From Nostoc desertorum CM1-VF14 (GTDB taxonomy: Bacteria; Cyanobacteriota; Cyanobacteriia; Cyanobacteriales; Nostocaceae): DNA of 64,000 nt. The stretch's first letter is position 1. Every line of letters begins with the position of its first letter. The stretch covers positions 62,001-126,000 of the forward strand of contig JAHHHR010000018.1 of NCBI GenBank assembly GCA_019359245.1, given 5' to 3'. Of this stretch, positions 9,384-19,209 are shown one piece after another. A program made the position numbers and the translations under genes. The notes beneath the pieces were generated by a model. The model saw nothing but the letters and a program-made list of their open reading frames with translations, ran no database searches and was not told where the DNA came from.

Positions 9384-10190
9384 ATGGCAAATCGAGAGCA
9401 TCTAACTTTACTCAAAGCAGGTGCAGTTACATGGATTGAGTGGAGAAAGAAAAATCCTCAGATTGAACCAGACCTCAGCACCGCAAATCTGCAAGGGGAT
9501 AACCTCAGAGGCGCAAACCTCCAGGGGGTAAATTTGAGAAAGGTGGATTTAAGTAATGCTTTACTCGTGCGAGCAAACCTCAGTGGTGCTGACCTCAGTA
9601 GTGCCAACCTCTACAAAGCCTTGCTCGTTGAAGCTAACTTGAGTGATGCTAACTTCAGTGTTGCTAACTTGAGTGGTGCTATACTTACGCAAGCAGATTT
9701 GAGTCATGCCAATTTGATTAGTGCTGACTTGAGTGAGGCGAATCTTAGAGGCGCTGCGATCGCTCATGCTAATCTAATTGGAACTGACTTAAGAGGCGCT
9801 AACTTGAGAGATGCCGATTTAGGCGCAGCAAAACTAATTCGGACTAATCTTTCTTTTGCCAACCTGATTGAAGCTAACTTGATTGCAGCTGACCTCAGCG
9901 AAGCTAGTTTGTACGAAGCGGAAGTATTAGGGGCTTATCTTTATAAAACTGACTTATACAAAGCTAATCTGAACAAAGCTCACCTTAGTGGTGCTTACCT
10001 GTTCCGGGCTAACCTAAGTGAAGCTGATTTGAGTCAAGCTGATTTGAGTTGGACTAACCTTAGAGGCGCGAATTTGGCAGGGGCAAATCTTAGAGGAGCT
10101 AACCTTAGAGGAGCCGACATTAGGGGAGCTAACCTCAGCGGCGTAAATCTTCAGGAGGCAATTATGCCTGACGCTTCAAGGCGCGATTAA
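9384..10190 (+). CDS. pentapeptide-repeat protein
   Basis: After a short N-terminal segment (LLKAGAVTWIEWRKKNPQIE) the protein is almost wholly A(D/N)LXX pentapeptide repeats from about residue 33 to 262, which should fold as a right-handed quadrilateral beta helix. The opening W-x-x-W-R-K-K-N-P motif is typical of cyanobacterial members. It begins 10 bases after ccmP and is probably co-transcribed with it. No catalytic residues are visible; such proteins usually act as scaffolds or binding partners. A link to the carboxysome is an inference from position only. Confidence 0.88.
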   Translation: MANREHLTLLKAGAVTWIEWRKKNPQIEPDLSTANLQGDNLRGANLQGVNLRKVDLSNALLVRANLSGADLSSANLYKALLVEANLSDANFSVANLSGAILTQADLSHANLISADLSEANLRGAAIAHANLIGTDLRGANLRDADLGAAKLIRTNLSFANLIEANLIAADLSEASLYEAEVLGAYLYKTDLYKANLNKAHLSGAYLFRANLSEADLSQADLSWTNLRGANLAGANLRGANLRGADIRGANLSGVNLQEAIMPDASRRD

Positions 10191-10211
10191 TTAACTAAAA
10201 AAATTAATTAA
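10187..10211 (+). terminator. AT-rich inverted repeat after the pentapeptide gene
   Basis: TTAATTAA at 10187-10194, overlapping the stop codon, pairs with TTAATTAA at 10204-10211 around an A-rich loop. The stem has no G or C, so it would be a weak terminator at best. Confidence 0.3.
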
Positions 10212-10685
10212 CCATTTAGATTCATTTGCTGGAGTTTAAACTAGTTAGCAGTGTAAAATCACTCGGCACTGCTGATTTAATTAGATTAATTAAGCTTAAA
10301 TTTAGCACTATACATTTTGGGGTATTTTTTGCCAAAATAAGCTTTATTTCTTAAAAGAAGCACATAAAATTAGAAATTAAAAATTTTACATTTTTAAGAT
10401 TTGCTAAAGAAGTTGACGTAACCGTAAGCGTTAATGATAATTAAGTAGTTACAAGTAAGTGGAAAAATAATTAAAATAAATGATTTTTTACACACCTACT
10501 TAGCATTTACATAATCAATTAACCAAATCAATAATTAATATTTGTTAAGTAGTATTGGTATTAATTAGGTTAACAAAGGCACCTGTATTTAAACTCAGAG
10601 TTTTAAATAATCTGCATTGAACTTATAAAAAGTTCTTTGACTGAGGCCGAAGTTAGGCATTAATTAGAAATTCAAGAAAAATAAT
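10212..10685. other. AT-rich upstream region of the RTX gene
   Basis: About 470 bases of AT-rich sequence, presumably holding the promoter and leader of the RTX/PPC gene. I see no gene, no clear RNA and no strong hairpin beyond the AT-only repeat at its left edge. Confidence 0.4.
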
Positions 10686-12032
10686 ATGGCAGTTATTTAC
10701 GGCACTACATCTCCTGACACAAGAAATGGGACTTCGGGAGATGACACAATATATGGTTGGGCTAATGGTGGTAATGCCAATAGTTTGTCTGGAAACGATA
10801 CCCTGAATGGTGCAGATGGTAATGATAATCTGTTTGGCGGGACGGGAAACGACAGTTTAATCGGTGGTCTTGGCAATGACACGCTTGATGGCGGCTTGGG
10901 TATCGACAGCTTAAATGGGGGAGTAGGCGACGACACTTACACTATCAACAGTACTACCGACACGATTACAGAGGCTACTAATTTAGGTACAGATACCGTC
11001 CGATCTTCTGTCGCCTACACACTGGGTGCTAATCTGGAGAACCTGATACTGACCGGAACTAGCGCCATCAACGGGACAGGTAACAGTCTTAATAACATAG
11101 TCTTTGGTAATACTGTTAACAACACTCTGAATGGCAGAGCAGGCAATGACACGCTAGATGGTAATTTGGGCAATGATACCCTCAATGGTGACGACGGTAA
11201 TGATAGTTTACAGGGCGGGCCCGGCAATGACAGACTCAATGGGGGGTCTGGAAACGATGTCCTCGTCGGTGTTTGGCCCGGTAGTCCACTCTCACCTGGA
11301 TTAGGAGAGACTGATACCTTAAGTGGCGGTGTTGGGCTAGATAGATTTATCCTTGGGGACGCTGTAAATGTCTACTACGACGATAAAAACACTACCAATG
11401 CTGGTTTTGGGGACTTGGCTACTATTACTGATTTCAACACTAGTGAAGATCAAATAGAACTCAAAGGCTCTCCAAAAAACTACCGCTTGCAATCTGCTGG
11501 AACCACTACACAAATATTTTTAGACAAACCTGGAGCAGAGCCAGACGAGATCATAGGTATTGTGCAGAGGGTGGTAAACCTCAGACTTGATAGTGACAGT
11601 TTCCTTTTCTATGAGCAGGAAAACGCTAGACAAACTACAAACAATACACTAGCCAGCGCTCAAGGATTGGGTTCTTTATCATCAGGTTCAGACGTTAATC
11701 TTTCAGGTGAGTTAGTCACAGTTCAACCGGGGGACAATCCCGACTTCGACTTTTTTACATTCTCTCTAGCAAATCAAAAAACTGTCACTATTAGTGCGGC
11801 TACAACCGATGATACAGTAATTGGACTGTTTAACAATACTGGGATTTTACTGCAAAGTGACGACGATAGTGGCCCTGACTTTGGGTCATTAATCACCGCT
11901 TCACTGGGTGCTGGAACTTACTCAGTATCAGTGAGTAAATATGCTTTCTTCCCTCAAAATGGCGAAACTTTCTCTGGCTCTAGTGATAGCAACCCTGCTC
12001 CTTACACTCTAAAAATCAGTTTGGCAACTTAA
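10686..12032 (+). CDS. RTX calcium-binding repeat protein with PPC-like C-terminal domain
   Basis: Probable exported calcium-binding protein. The N-terminal half has two blocks of glycine-aspartate nonapeptide repeats (about residues 14-80 and 140-205, for example GGTGNDSLIGGLGNDTLDGG) that form calcium-binding parallel beta rolls. An RTX-type segment ends near residue 300. From about 312 to 448 comes a bacterial pre-peptidase C-terminal (PPC)-like beta domain (DFDFFTFSL...YTLKISL). There is no N-terminal signal peptide, which fits type I secretion through a C-terminal signal, but no secretion genes are nearby. No protease or lipase catalytic domain is present. The start has only a weak ribosome binding site. 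Confidence 0.85.
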   Translation: MAVIYGTTSPDTRNGTSGDDTIYGWANGGNANSLSGNDTLNGADGNDNLFGGTGNDSLIGGLGNDTLDGGLGIDSLNGGVGDDTYTINSTTDTITEATNLGTDTVRSSVAYTLGANLENLILTGTSAINGTGNSLNNIVFGNTVNNTLNGRAGNDTLDGNLGNDTLNGDDGNDSLQGGPGNDRLNGGSGNDVLVGVWPGSPLSPGLGETDTLSGGVGLDRFILGDAVNVYYDDKNTTNAGFGDLATITDFNTSEDQIELKGSPKNYRLQSAGTTTQIFLDKPGAEPDEIIGIVQRVVNLRLDSDSFLFYEQENARQTTNNTLASAQGLGSLSSGSDVNLSGELVTVQPGDNPDFDFFTFSLANQKTVTISAATTDDTVIGLFNNTGILLQSDDDSGPDFGSLITASLGAGTYSVSVSKYAFFPQNGETFSGSSDSNPAPYTLKISLAT

Positions 12033-12220
12033 GGTAGTACTGCATTATAAAGCTGATTTAAGTATACTTTTAGTGCTAGTTAAAGGAACACAATTCTCCG
12101 CCCACCTTGCCTAACAAAATAATATTCATAAGCTAGCACTCATTGCTCATTTCACCCCATAATCTCTAAAACTGTTTCCTTTCTCAGGAAGATTTAGGAA
12201 TAAAATCATCTGATTATTTT

Positions 12221-13681
12221 ATGAACAAAATAATGAATAACATTAACTCATCCAACCAAGAGCAACGCAGATTTATCGGTAAGTTGGCTCTTAAAAATTG
12301 CTTTTTCGCCGCGAAAACGCTGTTACTGACAATATTTCTATTAAAATATGGCGCTACTGGAGTAAATGCTGCACCTAAAGCTTTGCGTCCTGATATTCAG
12401 ATTCGCAATATTATCAATACATTATCGATTTCTCCTTCTGTTCGCATTGCAAAAGATCCACGAAATAATACTCTCTATTACCTCAAACAGAATGGTGATA
12501 TTTATCGAGTCAATTTAGGCTCCTCTAATAGTACACTTGTGTACAACTCTAATAATCATGATGTCGGTGAGACTCAAGGTATGGCCATTGGTCCTAACGG
12601 CACAATTTATTTAGTTGGCAATGCAGACCTTGTGAATAACCAGACCAAAGGAATTATTGTCAAAGGTGAAATTAAGTCGGGTACAGAACAGCGCATCTGG
12701 TCTACCTTAGCCAAGAGTGCAGGCTATCCCAAAAGCAAAACAGCCTATGATCATCGCTTCAACGGCGTAGTTGTTAGCCCGGATGGTAACTTTATTTATG
12801 TGAATAGCGGTTCTCGTACCGATCACGGTGAGGTTCAGTCTGTTAATGGGCTATATCCTAACACTCGCGAAGTAGGATTAACCGCCTGTATACTCCGTCT
12901 TCCTACTAATGGCAAAAATCTTTTTCTTGCAAATAATCGAGCAACTTTAAAGACAGCTGGTTATATTTTTGCAGAAGGAATACGTAATACTTTCGATATG
13001 GCTTTTGCGCCCAATAGGGATTTATTTGGCACAGAAAATGGCCCCGATCGTGATATGTCAGAAGAATTGAATTGGCTCCGTCAAGGTGGTCATTACGGCT
13101 TTCCTTGGCGGATTGGCGGGACAGACAACCCACAACAATTTCCCAATTATGATCCTGCTAAAGACCTTTTATTAAACCCTAAATTTAACGCAGTACAAAG
13201 AGGCTACTTTCGTAACGATCCAACCTTTCCTGTTCGGCCTAGTGTAAACTTGATTGAACCAATCCTTAATTTGGGGCCAGACGCAGACAGTTACCGCGAT
13301 CCTCTAGATGGTAAAGTCAAAGATGCCAGTGTTCTTGGGCAAAATTTTAGCAGTTTTACAACACACCGTTCTCCTTTGGGCTTAGTTTTTGATACACAAG
13401 GAGTATTAAGTCCAGAATTCAATAGAGATGGATTCATATTGAGTTGGACACCAGGCGACCCCACTGGCGAGACAGTAGCAGGCCCTTTTAAAGATTCCAG
13501 CCAAGACTTACTGCATTTAAACTTAACTAAAGTAAGAAATACAAACTATAAACTTAATGCTACCCGTATTGTTGAAGGTTTTAGTAATCCCATTGACAGT
13601 GAGATTATCGGCAATAAGATTTATGTTCTGGAATATGGTGGAAATCAAGGAATTTGGGAAATCACTATGCCGACTAGATAA
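12221..13681 (+). CDS. PQQ-type glucose/sorbosone dehydrogenase family protein
   Basis: Probable periplasmic or secreted sugar dehydrogenase of the six-bladed soluble-PQQ glucose/sorbosone dehydrogenase superfamily. A hydrophobic stretch near residues 26-47 (AKTLLLTIFLLKYG) ending in VNAAP looks like a signal peptide. Family motifs include NGTIYLVGNAD, FAEGIRNTFDMAFAPNRDLF, GTENGPDRDMSEELNWL and GGHYGFPWRIGG. Length is 486 residues. It lies 190 bases after the RTX gene on the same strand; a common role is not evident. Substrate and cofactor are inferred from the family only. Confidence 0.82.
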   Translation: MNKIMNNINSSNQEQRRFIGKLALKNCFFAAKTLLLTIFLLKYGATGVNAAPKALRPDIQIRNIINTLSISPSVRIAKDPRNNTLYYLKQNGDIYRVNLGSSNSTLVYNSNNHDVGETQGMAIGPNGTIYLVGNADLVNNQTKGIIVKGEIKSGTEQRIWSTLAKSAGYPKSKTAYDHRFNGVVVSPDGNFIYVNSGSRTDHGEVQSVNGLYPNTREVGLTACILRLPTNGKNLFLANNRATLKTAGYIFAEGIRNTFDMAFAPNRDLFGTENGPDRDMSEELNWLRQGGHYGFPWRIGGTDNPQQFPNYDPAKDLLLNPKFNAVQRGYFRNDPTFPVRPSVNLIEPILNLGPDADSYRDPLDGKVKDASVLGQNFSSFTTHRSPLGLVFDTQGVLSPEFNRDGFILSWTPGDPTGETVAGPFKDSSQDLLHLNLTKVRNTNYKLNATRIVEGFSNPIDSEIIGNKIYVLEYGGNQGIWEITMPTR

Positions 13682-13707
13682 AGCAGACTGCGTTGGGGAA
13701 TAATACT

Positions 13708-13740
13708 CCATTCTTCTCTCCTAAAAGGAGAGAGGAATGG
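13708..13740 (+). terminator. strong hairpin downstream of the sugar dehydrogenase
   Basis: A 15-bp stem (CCATTCTTCTCTCCT against AGGAGAGAGGAATGG, one mismatch) with a three-base loop starts 27 bases after the stop codon. No T-run follows, so a rho-independent mechanism is uncertain, but the position suits transcript ending or 3' protection. Confidence 0.5.
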
Positions 13741-14476
13741 AAGTGAGGTCAAAAATGTACTGCACCTAAGCGAGAACGGCTATATAGCCTGGGGGTGTAA
13801 GCCAGTTAAAAAAGAAACATCATATAAATATTTTTATACGCAGTAGAAGATATCTATATGTCATATATTTGCACCTTTTAAAAAGGTTAGTTTATTAGGT
13901 AATACAGTTAAGTTAAGCATCTCTTTCTTCTCTCTGCGCGTGTCACAGACAGACGCTGCGCGTTTGCGGTAACCTGCGGCAAGTTGCCTTGCACGTTAAA
14001 AAATTGACTTTGATAACACAGTTTTAACTTTAACTGAACCGTATTGGTTTATAAGATTAGTTTTAAATTTTTCCTGGGTTTACTCTCTTCAGATAGAAAC
14101 AGCTCTATAACTAATTTAGGATAAATATTGAGTCCAAACCTATTAATTTTAGTATATTAAATTACGATAAGATTTAACATTAAGCTTGGATAAGCACACT
14201 GGTATCTTCAAATGCAGTGATTGTTCACTAAGCATCAGACTATTGGATAGAAAGAATTCGATAAAAATATTCCTTACTTAGTAGGTATAAACCAGGCTTT
14301 TAAGATTGAATCGAATTAATGAGGTCGGTTTAACTGGAACTGCTAACGTAAGTTTTTCGTTAGCAGTTTGCATTAACTTGCGATCGCCTACGGTGGGCGC
14401 TTGTGCCATCGCTAAAGAATAATCAAGTTTCCAGATAAAGGTCTTCACAACTGGCTGTTGTAGTAATTTCAACTTT
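13741..14476. other. spacer with dispersed repeats
   Basis: A 735-base AT-rich spacer. It includes a GC-rich dispersed repeat near 13940-13990 (ACGCTGCGCG, CCTGCGGCAAGTTGCC) and a second at about 14380-14410 around a HIP1 site (GCGATCGCCTACGG). The open frame at 14278-14472 on the minus strand runs through that repeat and has no recognisable features. The promoter of the SDR-DehI gene should be at the right edge. Confidence 0.4.
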
Positions 14477-16456
14477 ATGAATATAAACTATCAAATTCTA
14501 CCCACTTTTACACTGGCCATCATTGCCGCATTATTGACTTCGCTATTATTGGATCGGTGGTGGCGCGAACGCATTTATAACTTGAACGGTAAAACTGTAC
14601 TGATTACAGGCGGTTCGCGGGGACTAGGGCTAGTTATGGCACGCCAGTTGATTCAAGCAGGAGCGCGTTTGGCGATTTGTGCCCGCGATCCAGAAGAGCT
14701 GGAGCGATCGCGTCTTGAACTAGAACAACGAGGTGGAGAGGTTCTGGCTGTACCCTGTGATGTGACTGACAAAACTCAAGTAGAGCAGATGGTACAACAG
14801 GTACGCGATCGCTTCGGAGTGATCGACATCTTAATCAACAATGCTGGTACCGATTTTGTCGGTCCAATGGACGTAATGACCCTGGAGGACTACGACGATG
14901 CGATGAAGTTGCATTTTTGGGCCCCGCTTTACACCACCTATGCAGTCTTGCCCGAAATGCGCGAACGACATCAAGGGCGAATAGTTAACATTTCCTCAAT
15001 TGGTGGTAAGGTCGTTTTCCCCCATATGCTGCCATACTGTGCTAGCAAGTTTGCTTTAACTGGGCTATCGGAAGGGATGCGGACAGAACTGGCTAAAGAG
15101 GGAATTAGTGTTACAACCGTATGTCCTGGTTTTATCCGCACAGGCGCTCCTGAGAATGCCACCTTTAAAGGTCAGCATCGAAAAGAATATGCCTGGTTCA
15201 GCATTAGTGATTCTTTGCCCTTGCTCTCAATGAGTGCTGAAGGTGTAGCTCGCAAAACTATTGCCGCCTTGAAGCGAGGTGATGCAGAGATAATTCTGTC
15301 TCTTCCGGCTCAGATTGCTGCCAGATATCATGGACTGTTTCCAGGACTAAATACTAATTTGCTAAGTTTGGTAAATTGGTTACTACCTGCCGCATCGGGT
15401 GGTATTGGCACAGAGCGAGCATTAGGAAAAGACAGCCATTCTTTCTTGTCGCCCTCTTGGTTAACCTATTTGGGTAACAGAGCCGCACGGCGAAATAACA
15501 CAATTACCGTAGTTGAGGGGAATGGGAATGGAGCAAAGCAGCAGGTTGTAGAGCCGCAGCCAACACCTGAAACAATCACCGCAGTCCCTGAGCAACCCCA
15601 AATCCAGTTAATCCAACCTTCCGAAGCAGCACCTGAAATTCAAGCCTGTTTCAACGATATTCAAGACACATTGGGAATCCCTTGGATACCTGCAAACTGG
15701 CGTGCCTATGCGATGTATCCATCGGTGATGCAGTTGTTTTGGCAACGTCTCAAACCTGCAATGCAAACCGAAGCATTTTTAGAGGATGCGATCGCAATTA
15801 CTGAGCATGTTTATCGTGATATCAATGATTGGTATCAACCAGGTTATCAGATTGAAGTAGAACAAGCACAACAACATCACATCCAGCAAGAACTTAACGC
15901 TTTTATTTTTGGGAATCCGCAATTACTGATCCAGCAAATTGCACTGAGCAAGACACTTGCAGGTGAGGTAGTAGGTCAGGATGGTAGTGTAGATTCTCGA
16001 CATGGGACAAATGCTTATCATCATCATCAAATCCAGCTGATAGATGAGCAGTCAGCAGCAGAAATTTCGCCAGAAATACCACGGGTTTATCAAGACATTA
16101 AACAAACTCTCGGTGTACCGATTGTCAACTCCGATTACCAAGCATTAGCTCGATGGCCGGCTTTCTTCCTGGCAGCTTGGTTAGACATCAAGCTTTGGCG
16201 AGAACGACCAGAGTATCAACTTCTCGTGCAAGATGTTGTGCAGAAAGCAGAAGAAGCTGCCAGCCGTCTATCTCCTGCTGTGTGGGTTGGTGAGCGGGAA
16301 GTACGAGATATTCTCGATAACCCCGATAATTTCGAGCAGATTCAGCAGATGGTGCAGATGTTCAAGGATATATTGCCGGAACTAATTGTGCAGAATGCTC
16401 TGTTTCATTTTGGTCTAAGAAGAGTTCAAGCAATGACCATAACGAATAGGGAATAG
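14477..16456 (+). CDS. short-chain dehydrogenase fused to a DehI-like tandem region
   Basis: Two-part enzyme-like protein of 659 residues. After an N-terminal membrane-spanning segment (8-28), residues 38-290 form a classical SDR: cofactor loop TGGSRGLG (44-51), NNAG (121-124), serine around 172-174, and YCASK with Y187 and K191. A proline/glutamine linker (350-380) leads to two repeated alpha-helical modules, 385-480 (FNDIQDTLGIPWIPANWRAY) and 525-650 (YQDIKQTLGVPIVNSDYQAL). These resemble the tandem halves of the DehI-type 2-haloacid dehalogenase family. The SDR half looks active; whether the DehI-like half is catalytic cannot be judged. The substrate is unknown. It is alone in its transcription direction. 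Confidence 0.8.
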   Translation: MNINYQILPTFTLAIIAALLTSLLLDRWWRERIYNLNGKTVLITGGSRGLGLVMARQLIQAGARLAICARDPEELERSRLELEQRGGEVLAVPCDVTDKTQVEQMVQQVRDRFGVIDILINNAGTDFVGPMDVMTLEDYDDAMKLHFWAPLYTTYAVLPEMRERHQGRIVNISSIGGKVVFPHMLPYCASKFALTGLSEGMRTELAKEGISVTTVCPGFIRTGAPENATFKGQHRKEYAWFSISDSLPLLSMSAEGVARKTIAALKRGDAEIILSLPAQIAARYHGLFPGLNTNLLSLVNWLLPAASGGIGTERALGKDSHSFLSPSWLTYLGNRAARRNNTITVVEGNGNGAKQQVVEPQPTPETITAVPEQPQIQLIQPSEAAPEIQACFNDIQDTLGIPWIPANWRAYAMYPSVMQLFWQRLKPAMQTEAFLEDAIAITEHVYRDINDWYQPGYQIEVEQAQQHHIQQELNAFIFGNPQLLIQQIALSKTLAGEVVGQDGSVDSRHGTNAYHHHQIQLIDEQSAAEISPEIPRVYQDIKQTLGVPIVNSDYQALARWPAFFLAAWLDIKLWRERPEYQLLVQDVVQKAEEAASRLSPAVWVGEREVRDILDNPDNFEQIQQMVQMFKDILPELIVQNALFHFGLRRVQAMTITNRE

Positions 16457-16678
16457 GGAAATTAGTTAGTTGTAATTTTTCCCCCTTCCCTATGCTTTTG
16501 TGGCTCACAAAAGAAAGGATATAAGTCAATACAGTTCAGTTAAGCATTTCTTATGAGCTTTTTGACCAGAGTTAAACGCAAATAATTTGCGTTTAACTTT
16601 GATGAGGAAAAAACCATTCCCTTAATCAGCAACGCCGAAAATTAACATCAATCGCTATCGCTGTTGCTTTCGACTAAA

Positions 16679-17074
16679 CTACTCTTGAAGGTTGGTTTCA
16701 GGATCAATCGGCATCCCAATCGGGTCGGTATTAGGCAAAGTTCCTTGCATCTGCTCGCTTGGAATGTCTGGATTATTCTGGAGATTGACAGAACCCTTTT
16801 CTGAGAGTTGCTCGTCTGTAGAATAAGACCCCATGATAGTCGAAGCTCCAGCAGTTTTGGGATCGCCTGTTGCGTCAGTTTTCGTAAAGTTAGTAGCAAT
16901 AGGAAAGTTAGTTGGATCTCCCTCTGGTTCGTTCCCTCCTACTGTGGCTTGTGCATCTAACATTGCACTCCCTGCAACATTAGTAGGTGTATGAGGTTGA
17001 GCTTGCTCAGATGCAACAACAGATTGATCTGGGGTAATATCTGGATTTGATAAAGATGGGTTGTTATCGCTCAT
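16679..17074 (-). CDS. hypothetical low-complexity protein
   Basis: A 131-residue hydrophilic, probably disordered protein rich in Asn, Pro, Thr, Asp and Ser (opening MSDNNPSLSNPDITPDQS; later TVGGNEPEGDPTNFPIATNF). No domain, signal peptide or membrane segment is visible. It resembles small acidic proteins found in filamentous cyanobacteria, but I know no function. The frame is clean from ATG 17074 with AGG about 13 bases upstream, and its codon use is ordinary. It is convergent with the SDR-DehI gene. Confidence 0.6.
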   Translation of the reverse strand: MSDNNPSLSNPDITPDQSVVASEQAQPHTPTNVAGSAMLDAQATVGGNEPEGDPTNFPIATNFTKTDATGDPKTAGASTIMGSYSTDEQLSEKGSVNLQNNPDIPSEQMQGTLPNTDPIGMPIDPETNLQE

Positions 17075-17646
17075 ATTAAAAAACCTATTTATGCAGTAGT
17101 TATCTATGAATTACCTGACTAGCGATCGCTAGAGGCTCCACTTTTTTAGTTAACTATATGTTTAATATGAAAACTTCAACCGAAATACTTAATTTTAATT
17201 GTACTCAGAAAAGAATTTAGATTAATTTAAAGTGTGATTAACAATACAAAAAATAGCAGCTTAAAAGTTATTAAGTAAGACTATCATAAATTATTCAGAG
17301 CATTGCTGTAGCTATAAAAATAGGTGTTTCCAAAAAAGACTTTAATAATAATATTGGTATTCATCCATCGAGTGCTGAAGAGATTTTATCTTTATGAGTA
17401 TTAATGCTTAATCGTAGTGAAATTTACATTTAACGTTCAAACTTTATTAAACCTTTTGACACGCTGATAGTTTAAATTACACAACTATAGTAAGAGAATA
17501 ATATACTTAGTAAATTTTAAGATAAAAGTATAATATAGGAATTTGAAAGCATTAGATTCATTGCCTGCTATTGTGCTAAAATTCCCGTTCGTTTGACAAT
17601 ACCTAAAATCATAGTCAAAAATACAAACTTTTGATAACTAATCATC
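17075..17646. other. AT-rich divergent promoter region
   Basis: 570 bases between the divergent hypothetical gene and the erythromycin-esterase-family gene. The stretch is very AT-rich with one HIP1 site near 17122. I see no gene or strong structure in it. Confidence 0.4.
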
Positions 17647-18993
17647 ATGTCAGATGCAACAGCAACACAGCTAACCGATGCATTACATGAAGCGGCTCAT
17701 CCACTGACAGGTACTGCCCAAGACTACGATCCACTCATGGATTTAATTGGTAATGCCCGCTTTGTGCTGATTGGCGAAGCGTCTCACGGCACCCATGAAT
17801 TTTATGAACAACGGGCTGAAATTAGCAAGCGGCTGATTCAAGAAAAAGGCTTTACGGCTATAGCAGTGGAGGCAGACTGGCCAGATGCTTACCGTGTTAA
17901 TCGATATGTACGGGGAATTAATAACACCCCGACTCCTACTGAAGCGCTTGCAGGCTTCGAGGATTTTCCAAGTTGGATGTGGCGCAACACAGATGTGGTG
18001 AACTTTATCGGTTGGCTACGTCAGTATAATGATGCATTACCGCAGAATGGAAACAAAGTAGGCTTTTACGGGCTTGACCTTTACAGTATGTATACCTCAA
18101 TAAACGAGGTTCTTGCCTACCTAGACAAAGTTGACCCAGAAGCCGCACAACAAGCACGCCACCGATATTCTTGCTTAGAACACTTTGAAGAAGATACCAA
18201 AGCTTATGGGTATGCGGCTGCTTTTGGTATGAGCGAGTCTTGTGAGAAAGAAGTTATTAATCAATTGATGGAATTGCAACGCCGGACTGCGGATTATGCA
18301 GGGCGTGATAGTCAGGTTGCAGAAGACGAGTTTTTCTATGCCCAACAGAACGCCCGACTGGTGAAGAATGCCGAGGAATACTACCGATCAATGTTTCTGG
18401 GACAGGTGTTGTCTTGGAACATACGCGATCGCCACATGGCAGAAACCCTTGATCACCTCGCCACCCATTTAGATAAGCAAGGAAACCGCTCAAAAATTGT
18501 GGTTTGGGCGCACAATTCCCACCTGGGCTATGTGCGAGCAACCGATATGGGAATTGCGGGTGAACTCAACGTCGGGCAATTGGTACGAGATAAATATGGT
18601 GATGACACCGTACTTGTGGGGTTTACAACTTATACGGGTACAGTTACGGCTGCTTCTCGTTGGGGTGGTGTACCTGAACTTAAACAAGTCCGTCCGGCAT
18701 TATCTGATAGTTACGAAGCTTTATTCCATGAGGTAGGTTTACCTCAGTTTTTACTGAATTTACGAGAAGAAAATCAAGCAGTTACAGGACTAGAAAAACC
18801 GCGATTAGAGCGAGCGATCGGCGTAATTTATCAGCCCGAAACTGAGCGTCAGAGTCACTACTTCTACGCTCGACTACCCGATCAGTTTGACGCTGTAATC
18901 CATATTGATGACACTAAGGGAGTACAACCACTGGATCGCACTTCGCATCTAGATACAACTGAACCACCAGAGACATTTCCTTTCGCTGTCTAA
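17647..18993 (+). CDS. erythromycin esterase family protein
   Basis: Hydrolase-like protein of the erythromycin esterase (Ere) superfamily, 448 residues. The hallmark LIGEASHGTHEFYEQRAEI supplies E43 and H46, followed by E74 in IAVEADWPDAYRVNRY, and a later conserved histidine lies in VVWAHNSHLG. These are the kind of acidic and histidine residues that line the family's active site. The gene stands alone in a chromosome, so macrolide resistance is not implied; many environmental members have other, unknown substrates. The gene ends about 190 bases before the left boundary of the integrated element. Confidence 0.87.
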   Translation: MSDATATQLTDALHEAAHPLTGTAQDYDPLMDLIGNARFVLIGEASHGTHEFYEQRAEISKRLIQEKGFTAIAVEADWPDAYRVNRYVRGINNTPTPTEALAGFEDFPSWMWRNTDVVNFIGWLRQYNDALPQNGNKVGFYGLDLYSMYTSINEVLAYLDKVDPEAAQQARHRYSCLEHFEEDTKAYGYAAAFGMSESCEKEVINQLMELQRRTADYAGRDSQVAEDEFFYAQQNARLVKNAEEYYRSMFLGQVLSWNIRDRHMAETLDHLATHLDKQGNRSKIVVWAHNSHLGYVRATDMGIAGELNVGQLVRDKYGDDTVLVGFTTYTGTVTAASRWGGVPELKQVRPALSDSYEALFHEVGLPQFLLNLREENQAVTGLEKPRLERAIGVIYQPETERQSHYFYARLPDQFDAVIHIDDTKGVQPLDRTSHLDTTEPPETFPFAV

Positions 18994-19143
18994 ATCAATA
19001 GTTAGTTTGAAAATCACGCCTGCTCAGATTTTCGATTTTGTGACATACTCACGCTACAGCCGTACAGGTAAGCGTGAGCTTCTTAGAGACTCTTCAATGC
19101 AAACAGCCTATTGCATAATACTTTTGACTTCCGCCTTGCGGTA

Positions 19144-19209
19144 CTAGTCCCTTACCTAAAACCATACGCCACCCGAACGCAGTCGAGGCAGAGTGCCCAG
19201 ATTTTTGAT
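19144..19209 (+). pseudogene. decayed integrase 3' end outside the left attachment site
   Basis: The sequence matches the last part of the element integrase at 37704-37875: CTAGTCCCTTAC and CCATACGC, then the final codons for EAECPDF and the stop. Relative to the intact gene, 106 bases are missing between two short GCYACCC direct repeats, and the outer part has several substitutions (for example GAACGCAGTC against AAACGTAGTT). The 106-base loss shifts the frame, so this is a dead remnant from an earlier, slightly different element. A dispersed repeat (GACTTCCGCCTTGCGGTACT) abuts it on the left. Confidence 0.8.

Noticed and set aside
14278..14472. Small divergent gene ahead of the SDR-DehI gene
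   Set aside because: The frame crosses a HIP1-type dispersed repeat, has no ribosome site and no family features.
17647..18993. Macrolide resistance gene
   Set aside because: Family membership alone does not show this; the gene is outside the mobile element and has no resistance context.
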